Of a stretch of DNA of 52,187 nucleotides, positions 18,555 through 27,080 are shown piece after piece. This DNA is from Betaproteobacteria bacterium. Lineage in GTDB: Bacteria > Pseudomonadota > Gammaproteobacteria > Burkholderiales > Rhodocyclaceae. The notes below the pieces were generated by a model, which worked only from the letters and a program-made list of their open reading frames with translations, did no database searches and was not told the DNA's origin. The first letter of the stretch is position 1, and each line of letters opens with the position of its first letter. Made by a program: the position numbers and the translations under genes. The stretch lies in the NCBI GenBank assembly GCA_009777245.1, contig WRMF01000014.1, forward strand, positions 1 through 52,187. Reading direction: 5' to 3'.

Positions 18555-19384
18555 AGAATAAAGGTCTGGGGCGCGGCCTTGGCGCGCTTTTGTCCGGTGG
18601 CGACGAGGCGGAGCTGGAAGAGCAGCGAAATCTGCCGGTAGAGAGCCTGGAGCCGGGTAAATATCAGCCGCGCAGTCGGATGGACGAGGCTTCGCTTGCC
18701 GAATTGGCGGCTTCAATCAAGGCGCAAGGCATTGTGCAGCCAATTCTGGTGCGCCCGTCCTCTGCGGGGCGTTATGAAATCGTCGCCGGTGAGCGCCGCT
18801 GGCGGGCTGCCCAACTGGCAGGTCTGGAGCGAGTTCCGGCGCTGGTGCGAAGCATCCCCGACGAACAGGCGCTGGCCATGGCGTTGATCGAAAATATCCA
18901 GCGGGAAAACCTGAATCCTCTGGAAGAGGCTCATGGACTGCAAAGGCTGATTGACGAATTCAACCTGACCCATCAGGAAGCGGCGGATGCGGTAGGGCGT
19001 TCCCGTCCGGCGGCTTCCAACCTGTTGCGCCTGTTGCAACTGTGCGAGCCAGTGCAGGAAATGTTGCTCGACAGTCGTCTGGATATGGGACATGCCCGCG
19101 CCTTGTTGCCGCTTCCCGCTGCCGCGCAGATTCAACTGGCGCAGCGGATAGCGCAGAAAGGACTGTCCGTGCGCGAGGCAGAACGGCTTGCGGGACGTAG
19201 CCTGAATTCGCCGAAAGAGGCGGATAAGGCGGTTGATCGGGATTTGTTGCGTTTGGAAGAAGAAATTTCCGACCTATTGGGCGCGAGTGTGCGGATTCTC
19301 GCCAACCAGAAAGGAAGCGGACGCATCAGCATCGAATTCGGCGACCTTGATCAACTGGAAGGCTTGCTGGAGCGGCTTCGTTGA
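18551..19384 (+). CDS. parB: Chromosome partitioning protein ParB
   Basis: A 277-residue CTPase and DNA clamp. The N-terminal KNKGLGRGLGALL contacts ParA. The CTP-binding and DNA-binding core has QPILVRP, GERRWRAAQLAG, ENIQRENLNPLEEA and the helix-turn-helix SRPAASNLLRLLQL. A C-terminal dimerisation helix is present. It spreads from parS sites near the origin; I saw no parS copy here. It is translationally coupled to parA, and to the next gene by a TTGA overlap. Confidence 0.95.
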   Translation: MKNKGLGRGLGALLSGGDEAELEEQRNLPVESLEPGKYQPRSRMDEASLAELAASIKAQGIVQPILVRPSSAGRYEIVAGERRWRAAQLAGLERVPALVRSIPDEQALAMALIENIQRENLNPLEEAHGLQRLIDEFNLTHQEAADAVGRSRPAASNLLRLLQLCEPVQEMLLDSRLDMGHARALLPLPAAAQIQLAQRIAQKGLSVREAERLAGRSLNSPKEADKAVDRDLLRLEEEISDLLGASVRILANQKGSGRISIEFGDLDQLEGLLERLR

Positions 19385-22300
19385 AAGTTTTTGGTTTCGT
19401 CAGGGCGCCTGCTTTGCGCCTATCGCGTTGCAAGCGTCTCCTGCTGTGGACGGGGGCGGTTTTTGTCTTGCTGTTGTCCGCGCTCGTGATCTATGCGCGA
19501 TTCTGGCTTGTGCCGGACTTGCCGAATCATCTGCCGAGAATAGAGGCAGCCGCTTCCGAAGCGTTGGGGCAGCCGATTTCAATCGGTTCCCTGGAAGCGC
19601 GGATGGGTTTCACGCTGTTCGTCCGTTTGGAGGACGCTCGGGCGCTTGACGCGGCGGATCATGAAAAAGTCGCAATCAGGGCGGAGAGCATTGAGGGTTC
19701 GCTTTCCTGGTGGTCGCTCCTGTTTCAGCAGCCGCGTTTTGCTTCGCTCACGCTGAATAAGCCGGAATTGACGCTGCTACGCGCGGCGGACGGAGATTGG
19801 CGGATTGCCGGTTTGAATCCTTCCGAAAAGAGCGGAGAAGCCCCGCTTGAGTGGCTGCTCGAACAGCGGCATATTCGGATTATCGGGGCGCGTATTGATG
19901 TTCGGGATGATGACGCGGGCGCGCCTGATTTTTCCCTGACCAGAGTGGAATTGGACTGGCAAAGGGCAGGGGTGCGTTATAGTTTTGGTCTATCTTTGGA
20001 TGCAGTTGACGCGGAAGGCGGACAAGTCGCGGCGCTGAATGCGGAAGGCAGCCTGCAAGGCGGGGCAAAGATGCCTGTCTCCGAATGGCGGGGCGAGGTA
20101 GAGCTTCAATGGCGGGCGGATACGCTTCTGCCGTGGCGGGGCTGGGTAGCTGCGGATGAAAACTGGTACTGGGGCGCGCTGTTCGGCATGACCGGGAGTG
20201 AAGCCAAAATTAGCTTGAAGCGCGAACAAAAAGACTGGCGGGCGGCGGCAGACGCGAATTTACAGGGGGTGCGGCTGCAATTTGACGAATCCCTGCCGGA
20301 ATTGAAGTTGCGGGAAGCTGCCGGACATTTGTCGCTTTCCACAGATGCCGCCGGAAAATGGCAGTTCGCCAGCCAAGGCTTACAGCTTGTCGAAGAGGAT
20401 GGACAGACGAGCGCGCCGCTTGATCTGGCGGCAAGTTGGCAGGAGGCGGGAGCGCCAGCAGGCGCGAAAACGTCAGAACAAGTGTCAGAAGGCAAGCCGG
20501 ATGATTTGCCAAGGCGTGTGGATTTAACCGCAAACCGCCTTGATTTGGCCTATCTTGTCCGGCTGGCGGCTTATTTTCCGCTTGCTGATACGGCGCGGGA
20601 GAGTCTTTATCGGCACAATCCCGAAGGTGTGCTGGAGCGGGTGCGCTTTGCCTGGGATGCCGGAGAGCCGCAGTTAAGCTATACGCTGGAGGCGGAATTT
20701 TCAAATCTGGGGCTTGATGCCGCCGGGGCCATACCGGGCGCAAGCGGACTTTCCGGGCGTGTCCGGGCAAATGAACAGGGCGGACAACTGACGCTCGACA
20801 GCCGCAACCTCTCCATTTCTCTGCCGACTGTATTTTACGATCCTGCCTTTCCGCTTGTCCGCCTGAATGCGGATGTGGATTGGCAAAAAAAACCGGATAC
20901 GGTTGAAGTCATGATTCGCCGCCTTGATTTTTCCGGCCCTCATATTGACGGCAAGGTGAGCGGAGTGTACGAGAGCCGTCCGGGCGAAGCGGGCGTCATT
21001 GATTTGAGCGGCAGCTTTACCAACGGCAGGGCGACCGAAGTCTGGCGCTATATCCCAAGGGTGGTTAATGCGGAAGTGTCGTCCTGGTTGCGCGAGGCGC
21101 TGGAGGCAGGCACTGGCGATGCGGAGCTTGTCCTGCGCGGCAATCTGGAGCAATTCCCTTTTCGCGGCGCTACTGATGGAAGCGTTTTCAAAATTACCGT
21201 TCAGGCGCGGGACGTTACCCTTCGCTACAACCCGGACTGGCCGGAAATAACGGGGATTTCCGGCGAACTGGAATTTGGCGCAGGGATGTTGATCCGGGTT
21301 GCGGAAGGCCGTATCTTCTCCACCCGAATCAGCGACAAGACAACGGTTTCCATTCCTGATTTCGCCAATGAAGATCATCTTCTGGTGGATGGCGAAGCCA
21401 GTGGCGATACAAGCGATTTTCTACGGTTTATTGAGCAAAGCCCGGTCGCAGCCGCTATCAATCATTTCACCGACGGCATCACCGGTCAGGGCGAAGGCAG
21501 GCTTGAACTGAAGCTGGATTTGCCTTTGGAGCGGATAGAATCCGGCAAAGCGGAAGGGCGTTACCATTTCTTTGACAACAGGATTAGCTTCATGCAGGGT
21601 TTGCCGCCTGCACATTCGGTAGGCGGTTCGTTGGCCTTTACCATGGAGGATGTGGCTTCCGACGGCATTCAGGGAGATTTCCTCGGACGGCCTTTCAAGC
21701 TCACTGTCCAGTCGCAGAAAGACGAGGTGCTGATCAAGGCGGAGGGCGGGCTTGAAGCAGCGGCGCTAAGACGGGAGATGAAAGGGAATGTCGGCTTGCC
21801 GGAAGCATTGCTTGACGGAATATCCGGTAGCGCCAACCTGCAGATGGAAATCAAGGCGCGCGGGCGAACGACGGATTTTCTCGTCACTTCCACTCTGGAA
21901 GGGCTGGCGCTGAATCTGCCCGACCCCTTTGCCAAGTCAGCCAAAGACAGATTGCCGCTTCGTGTCTCAAAGCGCGACTTGACCCGGCAGGGACGCGATG
22001 AAATCATTGTCAGCCTGGGCGAAAGAGAGCAGCGGCGGCTGGAAGCCTTGCTGATTATGCGGGATAACCAGGTTGAGCGGGGCGCGGTTGCCGCAGGCGT
22101 GCCGCTTCGTATGCCGAGGCAAGGTCTGCATGTCCTTTTTCGGCAGAAACATCTGGATATAGACTTCTGGCATGATTTTCTGGAAGGCGCGGGAGATAAG
22201 GCGGAAGGAAGTTCGGCGACCGCGATTTTCCCGGACATGATAAGCCTTGAAGCAGAGGAACTCCGTTTTCTGGGGCGTGATTTTGCCGAAGTCAATCTTC

Positions 22301-23340
22301 GTCTTTTCGCGGAGGGAGAGGGCGTATGGCGAGCCATGCTGGCCTCGAAAGAGGTCGTAGGAGATCTCAATTGGAACAACAATGGAGAAGGACGGATTAT
22401 TGCCGACCTTCGCCGGGTGCGGCTGGAGGGCGGGCTGCTTTCCGGCAACGGGGCGGAAGAAAAGGCGGAATTGTCCGATAGCCTCAAAAAATTGCCGGAC
22501 ATGGATATTCGGATTGGCGATTTCTCCATAGGCGACAAGAACTTCGGCAAGGTTTCCCTGTTGGCGGAAAATGAGGGGGATGTGTGGCGATTACAGAACA
22601 TAGTCGTCGAAAATCCCGACGGACAACTGACTGGACATGGCGTGTGGGATGCGGCGGCGAATCGAAGCTATCTGGATTTCCGGCTCGTCGCCCACAACAG
22701 CGGCAAACTCCTGGGGCGCATGGGCTACCCGGACATGTTGCGCGGCGGCAGCGCAAACCTTGAGGGCAAACTGGAATGGCAAGGCGCGCCCTTGCAGTTT
22801 GATACTGCCACCTTGAGCGGAGATTTGGCGATCAATACTGCAAACGGGCAATTTTCCAGAATTGATCCGGGCATGGGCAAGCTGTTGGGTCTGCTTTCGT
22901 TGCAGTCGCTAACGCGCCGCCTGACGCTGGATTTTCGTGATATTTTCAGCGACGGGTATGCCTTTGACAGCCTTACGGCCAAGCTGAAAATCAATGCGGG
23001 CGTTATTTCAACCGACGGCGATTTACGTATCGCAAGTCCCGCCGGAACCATTCTGATGAGCGGCACAGCCGACATGACTACAGAAACCCAGAACCTCGCT
23101 CTTGCCATTCAGCCGGAGCTGGGCGGGATTACGGCGGCGGGCGCGGCGTTTTTCGTCAATCCTCTGGTCGGCGCTGCGGCGCTGCTCGCGCAGAATTTCC
23201 TGAAAAACCCGCTCAACAAGGTGTTCAGCATACGCTATCTCGTGACCGGTTCCTGGGATGAGCCGATAGTGGAACGACAAACCCATCTGCCTTCGCTGGA
23301 CGAGGCAAACGACGCGGCATTGCCGCAGGAGGAATCATGA
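19381..23340 (+). CDS. yhdP: YhdP-family AsmA-like phospholipid transport protein
   Basis: A 1319-residue protein with a single N-terminal membrane helix (about residues 20-42) and a very long beta-rich periplasmic region of AsmA/TIGR02099 type. The AsmA-like C-terminal segment includes LGLLSLQSLTRRLTLDFRDIFSDG, a well-conserved family block. YhdP and relatives form bridges that carry phospholipids from the inner to the outer membrane. The start is a TTG overlapping the parB stop. The next gene overlaps its end by 4 bases, as in the yhdP-nitrilase arrangement common in betaproteobacteria. Confidence 0.9.
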   Translation: MKVFGFVRAPALRLSRCKRLLLWTGAVFVLLLSALVIYARFWLVPDLPNHLPRIEAAASEALGQPISIGSLEARMGFTLFVRLEDARALDAADHEKVAIRAESIEGSLSWWSLLFQQPRFASLTLNKPELTLLRAADGDWRIAGLNPSEKSGEAPLEWLLEQRHIRIIGARIDVRDDDAGAPDFSLTRVELDWQRAGVRYSFGLSLDAVDAEGGQVAALNAEGSLQGGAKMPVSEWRGEVELQWRADTLLPWRGWVAADENWYWGALFGMTGSEAKISLKREQKDWRAAADANLQGVRLQFDESLPELKLREAAGHLSLSTDAAGKWQFASQGLQLVEEDGQTSAPLDLAASWQEAGAPAGAKTSEQVSEGKPDDLPRRVDLTANRLDLAYLVRLAAYFPLADTARESLYRHNPEGVLERVRFAWDAGEPQLSYTLEAEFSNLGLDAAGAIPGASGLSGRVRANEQGGQLTLDSRNLSISLPTVFYDPAFPLVRLNADVDWQKKPDTVEVMIRRLDFSGPHIDGKVSGVYESRPGEAGVIDLSGSFTNGRATEVWRYIPRVVNAEVSSWLREALEAGTGDAELVLRGNLEQFPFRGATDGSVFKITVQARDVTLRYNPDWPEITGISGELEFGAGMLIRVAEGRIFSTRISDKTTVSIPDFANEDHLLVDGEASGDTSDFLRFIEQSPVAAAINHFTDGITGQGEGRLELKLDLPLERIESGKAEGRYHFFDNRISFMQGLPPAHSVGGSLAFTMEDVASDGIQGDFLGRPFKLTVQSQKDEVLIKAEGGLEAAALRREMKGNVGLPEALLDGISGSANLQMEIKARGRTTDFLVTSTLEGLALNLPDPFAKSAKDRLPLRVSKRDLTRQGRDEIIVSLGEREQRRLEALLIMRDNQVERGAVAAGVPLRMPRQGLHVLFRQKHLDIDFWHDFLEGAGDKAEGSSATAIFPDMISLEAEELRFLGRDFAEVNLRLFAEGEGVWRAMLASKEVVGDLNWNNNGEGRIIADLRRVRLEGGLLSGNGAEEKAELSDSLKKLPDMDIRIGDFSIGDKNFGKVSLLAENEGDVWRLQNIVVENPDGQLTGHGVWDAAANRSYLDFRLVAHNSGKLLGRMGYPDMLRGGSANLEGKLEWQGAPLQFDTATLSGDLAINTANGQFSRIDPGMGKLLGLLSLQSLTRRLTLDFRDIFSDGYAFDSLTAKLKINAGVISTDGDLRIASPAGTILMSGTADMTTETQNLALAIQPELGGITAAGAAFFVNPLVGAAALLAQNFLKNPLNKVFSIRYLVTGSWDEPIVERQTHLPSLDEANDAALPQEES

Positions 23341-24170
23341 AAAATATCCGTATTGCCGCAATCCAGATGGTTTCCGGCTGCGATGTCGCCAGGAACCTGG
23401 CGGACGCGGCTTTGCTGATTGCAAAAGCTGTTGACTCTGGCGCTGAGCTTATTGGCCTGCCTGAATATTTCCCCGTTATCGGCGTGGATGATTCTCTGCC
23501 TGTCGCCGCAAGCGAGCCGTATGAGCAAGGGCCTATTCAGGATTGGCTGAAAGAGACAGCGGCGCGACATGGCGTTTGGCTGCTTGCCGGTTCGATCCCG
23601 CTCCGTTCGGATGTGCCGGGAATGGCGTTCAACAGCACGCTGGTTTTGAACCCCAGAGGAGAAGTCGCCGCCCGTTACGACAAGATTCATCTTTTTTCCT
23701 TCACTTCGGACGATGAGCGGTACAACGAGAGCGCCTGCATTCTCCCCGGACAGCGCGAGGTCGCCTTTGACAGTCCTTTTGGGCGCATCGGACTATCCAT
23801 CTGCTATGACCTTCGCTTTCCCGAACTTTACCGTGTTCTTGCCGCGCCCGCCCCGCTTGACCTTATCTTTTTGCCCGCAGCCTTTACCCGTGTGACGGGA
23901 CGCGCCCATTGGGAGATTCTTGTCCGCGCCAGAGCGATTGAAAATCAATGTTACCTTTTAACTGCGGCGCAAGGCGGCGAACATGAAAGCGGGCGTCGCA
24001 CCTACGGCAACAGCATGATAATTGACCCCTGGGGGGAGATCCTGGCGCGGCGGGCGACCGGCAAAGGCTTTATCATGGCCGAGCTTGACCATCAGCGTAT
24101 TGCGGAAGTCCGGCACAGACTCCCAGCCTTCTCTCATCGCAAGGATCTTGCATACTGTGCACGAGCGTGA
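23337..24170 (+). CDS. Nitrilase-superfamily amidohydrolase with phage-altered C-terminus
   Basis: A 277-residue carbon-nitrogen hydrolase. The catalytic triad is visible: Glu in LIGLPEYFP, Lys in RYDKIHLF, and Cys in GLSICYDLRFPELYR. Members of the Nit1/YafV/NIT2 branch often hydrolyse deaminated glutathione or omega-amides; the exact substrate is not shown here. The C-terminus reads HRLPAFSHRKDLAY and then CARA; the last four codons and the TGA lie inside the putative prophage end beginning at 24156. The protein is therefore almost complete but probably has a changed tail. The next host gene (often tldD in this setting) should lie beyond the prophage. Confidence 0.9.
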   Translation: MKNIRIAAIQMVSGCDVARNLADAALLIAKAVDSGAELIGLPEYFPVIGVDDSLPVAASEPYEQGPIQDWLKETAARHGVWLLAGSIPLRSDVPGMAFNSTLVLNPRGEVAARYDKIHLFSFTSDDERYNESACILPGQREVAFDSPFGRIGLSICYDLRFPELYRVLAAPAPLDLIFLPAAFTRVTGRAHWEILVRARAIENQCYLLTAAQGGEHESGRRTYGNSMIIDPWGEILARRATGKGFIMAELDHQRIAEVRHRLPAFSHRKDLAYCARA

Positions 24171-24240
24171 TATTTGAGGGCGATTTGCGTGATATTTGGT
24201 GGAACGAGGCGGAACGAAACGGAACGAGGCGGAACAGGAA
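24156..24240. repeat. Putative prophage end with paired transposase-binding sites and 10-bp tandem repeats
   Basis: The proposed end starts with TG at 24156. GCGTGATATTTG occurs at 24165-24176 and again at 24187-24198, exactly 22 bases apart, the size and spacing of adjacent MuA sites R1 and R2 at the Mu right end, and the first site lies 9 bases from the TG. Next come four 10-base units GGAACGAGGC-like at 24201-24240. The neighbouring gene is protein G, so no room is left for more phage genes. The matching end is outside the window. Confidence 0.65.
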
Positions 24241-24303
24241 TGCAAAAAGTTTGCAGCAGGCGCAATAAAAACGCGCCCCATTTTTCTGGTTTTTTTCGGA
24301 AAT

Positions 24304-24903
24304 TTATCGGGGAGAGGCGGCTTCCTGGACAAACATGTTCAGGATGTCGAGCACCATTCGTTCGTCTTTATTCGAGAGGCCAAGGAAAGGTCTAGCAGGG
24401 ATGCGTCCGTCTCTGCTGCCAAACTGGTGAACCGCCGCGCCTTCCTTCCATCCGCCTTTCTCTTTTTCAGAAAAACGGTTGGTTCCAACCGCCACCCCCG
24501 CGCCGCCGTCAATGATCTGGACGCTGATACTCTCCGCCAGCATTTTGGTCTTAACCAGCGGCTTCATGTTGGCACGCGCGGCATCGCGGCGGTCGCGGCC
24601 TCGCTTGTTCAGAGAGCCGTCTTTTTTGGCGAAACTTTTTTTCAGTCCGTCGCGTCGTTGGTCGGTGTAGTTATAGAGGATGCTGTTCAAACGGGCAAGC
24701 ACTGTGCCTTCCTTCAATGGCGGCCAGGGGGATTCGTCCGGGGCGGTTGAGGTCGCAAAACGGCGCTTGGTGCTTTCTTTCAGCTTCTCGCCGATCTCTT
24801 GCATGGCGGGGCGCATTTCCCTCGGCGTGAAGTTCTGCATAATCCTGTTCAGCGCCTGAAGCACGGTCGGGCTGTTGCATTCGACGATGATAGTGTCGCT
24901 CAT
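24304..24903 (-). CDS. Phage virion morphogenesis protein (Mu G / tail-completion S family)
   Basis: A 199-residue protein of the virion morphogenesis family (Mu gpG; P2 gpS). It has an N-terminal helical segment, PPLKEGTVLARLN, LAESISVQI, then VGTNRFSEKEKGG and the conserved terminal block VHQFGSRDGRIPARPFLG. It probably acts at the head-tail junction. It is the last gene of the left late arm, overlapping its neighbour by 4 bases, and lies next to the phage end. Confidence 0.88.
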   Translation of the reverse strand: MSDTIIVECNSPTVLQALNRIMQNFTPREMRPAMQEIGEKLKESTKRRFATSTAPDESPWPPLKEGTVLARLNSILYNYTDQRRDGLKKSFAKKDGSLNKRGRDRRDAARANMKPLVKTKMLAESISVQIIDGGAGVAVGTNRFSEKEKGGWKEGAAVHQFGSRDGRIPARPFLGLSNKDERMVLDILNMFVQEAASPR

Positions 24904-25115
24904 GCTGCCACCTTCCGCGCCTCGGCGGCGCTCATTGCCTGCAACTGTTTTTCAAGCTCTATCCTTTGCGGTATCCATTTTTCCGCATCCGCAATTTCCC
25001 GTGCCACGCCATCAGCCTCCTGCGGCAGGGTACGCAGATCGGCAAGCCACTCCTCCCATCTTGCAACGGGTTCAAGATATTCCGGAGGTTCAAGAATAAT
25101 GTCGAGGACTGTCAT
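24900..25115 (-). CDS. Small phage protein of unknown function
   Basis: A 71-residue, mostly helical, acidic protein with no recognised domain. It overlaps both neighbours (F and G homologues) by 4 bases, so it belongs to the head-gene operon. Its place between F and G suggests a structural or assembly role, but nothing in the sequence proves this. Confidence 0.7.
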   Translation of the reverse strand: MTVLDIILEPPEYLEPVARWEEWLADLRTLPQEADGVAREIADAEKWIPQRIELEKQLQAMSAAEARKVAA

Positions 25116-26464
25116 AGTCTGGTTCTTTCGATGGCATAGACGATTTCCTGCACAGCAGCTTCAATCGCATCCTTTCCTCTATCATATAGCAACGCCCGCG
25201 TTTTATCAAGTTTTGAGGTGTAGCTGATTATTCCGGCGCGAGCCAGGGCAAGATTCAGGATGTGGGCTTGTATCCCGCCAGTATTGATCCTGTGCAATGA
25301 GAGCAACGATGTTTGCCGCTTAAGTTCGGTTTTCGCCGCATCCAACACCAGTGCCAGCTTGCTCATTTCCGCGCCCTTTTCCGCCGCAAACCATGCGCCG
25401 GTGTGTCCATAGGCCAAGATTTTTGCCACGCCTGGACGGGCAAGAATCAGCAAGTCTTTGCCTGAAAGCGAAACGGAATCAGGATGGTTATGCAGCAGGG
25501 CAAGCTGCTCGCCGCGCTGGTAGGTGCGCTTTGAAATATCTTCCGGCAGGTAGAAACGCGCGGGGTGTTGCCCCTCATACCGTCCAATTTCTTTTCCGGT
25601 CGCTGCGTCATAGATTACCGCGTTTTCAAATCCGGTAGCCTTGCCTTGTTGTATCAGCCATTTTTTGGCGTCGCCCTCGGTCTTGGCTACGCGGGCGGCA
25701 GATAACTTTTCTTCATCCGGCACAATTCCCACCTTTTCCGCCTGCGCCAGAAAATCGCTCCGCAACGGCTCCGGGTACTTTGCCGCCTTCGCCTCAACAA
25801 TCTGACGCACCTCATCCGCCACCGACTTGCCGGGGGCGTAGTCCCAGCCCTTGCCGATATGTTGTTCCCAGCCTTCGGGCGGATTGGTCATTGCGCCTTC
25901 TTCCGGCTTTCTGACTCCCACCACATAGCAACCGCAACCAAAGCCATTGGGCGGAAAGCCCTTGTTCCAGAAGGGATGATCGTTCGGCAGGGTCATGCCG
26001 TCCCACGCCAGATGATCGGCGCGCGGATTCATGGACAGGCCGGAATGAGTGTATTTCCAGTACGGCAGCGCCGCTTTCGCCTCCGGCGAAGTCAGCTGCG
26101 CGTACCTTCCGGCGGCGTAGCTGGCGCGGATGTTGGTCTGCCAGATTACCTTCGTTCGCCATGCCTCGCCCGCTGCCGAGCCTTCGCCAGTCCAGCCCGT
26201 CCAGCCGTGCTTTTTAACGATCTCACGGAAATTCTTGCGGAAGTGTTCCAGCGTTCCGCCTTGCAGGCCGGATACGGCTTGCTGCAAATCATGCAGAAGG
26301 TCGGCTTTCTCTGCGCCCGCCACTACAAACCATCTGTCGTGCTGGGCATGGCGGATGTCCAACCAATGCCGACTCCCCTTGATTTCCTTCCGCTCCCAGA
26401 AAGCAAGTTGTTCCTGGAATGGCAGATTGATTGCGCCGAATAATGGAGAAGTGGAATCAGGCAT
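25112..26464 (-). CDS. Phage head morphogenesis protein F with C-terminal HNHP domain
   Basis: A 450-residue homologue of Mu protein F (SPP1 gp7 family). The core includes AWRTKVIWQTNIRASYAAGR, LPYWKYTHSG, HPFWNKGFPPNGFGCGCYV, all typical. After about residue 270 an extra domain follows, with YEGQHPARFYLP and LLHNHPDSVSLSGKDLLIL; the His-x-His-Pro ... Ser-x2-Asp pattern resembles a JAMM/MPN metal site but is one residue shorter. Such tails on F proteins are often injected enzymes. The start ATG 26464 has GGAGG upstream, but this start lies inside a 217-bp insertion; the original start was ATG 26663 (see the insertion feature). Confidence 0.85.
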   Translation of the reverse strand: MPDSTSPLFGAINLPFQEQLAFWERKEIKGSRHWLDIRHAQHDRWFVVAGAEKADLLHDLQQAVSGLQGGTLEHFRKNFREIVKKHGWTGWTGEGSAAGEAWRTKVIWQTNIRASYAAGRYAQLTSPEAKAALPYWKYTHSGLSMNPRADHLAWDGMTLPNDHPFWNKGFPPNGFGCGCYVVGVRKPEEGAMTNPPEGWEQHIGKGWDYAPGKSVADEVRQIVEAKAAKYPEPLRSDFLAQAEKVGIVPDEEKLSAARVAKTEGDAKKWLIQQGKATGFENAVIYDAATGKEIGRYEGQHPARFYLPEDISKRTYQRGEQLALLHNHPDSVSLSGKDLLILARPGVAKILAYGHTGAWFAAEKGAEMSKLALVLDAAKTELKRQTSLLSLHRINTGGIQAHILNLALARAGIISYTSKLDKTRALLYDRGKDAIEAAVQEIVYAIERTRL

Positions 26465-26654
26465 GGCTAACCTCCGCCGGTCTTGCAGGCGGCGATATGC
26501 GCCACACCCTTGCAAACCCCGGCCCTCTCCCCCAACCCCTCTCCCATAAAAGGGAGAGGGGAGAAACCCCCGCTGGTCTTGCAGACGACAATAGCGGCGC
26601 CCTCTTTGGGAAAGGGGGCAAAGCGGGGGCTTGATGTGGCAGATTGATTGCGCC
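26438..26654. mobile_element. 217-bp insertion with 17-bp target duplication at the start of gene F
   Basis: GGCAGATTGATTGCGCC occurs at 26421-26437 and again, exactly, at 26638-26654. Removing one copy and the 200 bases between them restores, on the minus strand, ATG GTA ATT GGC GCA ATC AAT CTG CC directly in frame with the rest of gene F and starting 2 bases after the upstream stop. The inserted DNA contains a CCCTCTCCC...GGGAGAGGG hairpin and two diverged copies of a TCTTGCAG-type block. It shifts the frame, but supplies a new ribosome site and ATG at 26464. Confidence 0.75.
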
Positions 26655-26664
26655 AATTACCATG

Positions 26665-26868
26665 TCAGAGCCTCCTCGCCCGCATGATCCTGTCGCGTCG
26701 CTCCCAATCGTCGCGGCAGGCGGCGTCGCACCAGCGGCGATCATCAATCGGCTCGCCGCAATTCAGGCAATAGCCGGTAGCGTCCGGCGCCGCCGGACGG
26801 CGATACGCCAGTTGCGCCGCTTCAATCGGCGCACTCTGCGCCTGGGCAAGATCAATCAGATCAGCCAT
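26665..26868 (-). CDS. Small zinc-finger protein (DksA/TraR-like)
   Basis: A 67-residue protein with CLNCGEPIDDRRWCDAACRD: a four-Cys-type finger of the kind seen in small phage TraR/DksA relatives. The N-terminal half is helical. TraR-like proteins bind RNA polymerase in the secondary channel and alter promoter choice, but the acidic coiled-coil tip needed for that is not obvious here, so a DNA- or protein-binding role is equally possible. It sits in the late arm between the portal and F genes, and its stop lies just before the original F start. Confidence 0.65.
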   Translation of the reverse strand: MADLIDLAQAQSAPIEAAQLAYRRPAAPDATGYCLNCGEPIDDRRWCDAACRDDWERRDRIMRARRL

Positions 26869-26870
26869 TT

Positions 26871-27080
26871 TTAGCGATCCTCAAAGTACGGATGCTTCCT
26901 GGCCTTGTCCTCTTTGGCCTTGCCGGACTTGCTGGTTCTGCAACTGCCAACCAATGCCAGGGCAAATAGCAAAAGCCACGGTAGCCATACCGGCATGAAC
27001 ACGGTAAGCCATGACCAATCAATCACGCCAAAGAGCTTCAAGGCGACAAGCAACAGACAGAGATTGCAGAGAAATTTCAT
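26871..27080 (-). CDS. Small membrane protein, unknown
   Basis: A 69-residue protein with two hydrophobic stretches (about residues 3-20 and 25-46) and a basic tail. It overlaps the portal gene end by 4 bases and precedes the zinc-finger gene by 2 bases, so it is translated as part of the head operon. A lysis-related role (holin or antiholin) is conceivable but it is far from the lysozyme; I make no functional call. Confidence 0.65.
   Translation of the reverse strand: MKFLCNLCLLLVALKLFGVIDWSWLTVFMPVWLPWLLLFALALVGSCRTSKSGKAKEDKARKHPYFEDR

Noticed and set aside
24196..24750. Plus-strand frame of 184 codons opposite protein G at the phage end
   Set aside because: It starts in the decamer repeats and has no family features; G on the other strand is well supported.
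26457..26747. 96-codon frame over the insertion before gene F
   Set aside because: It begins in the zinc-finger gene and consists mostly of the inserted repeat; only its GAINLP segment is meaningful, as the relic of the old F start.
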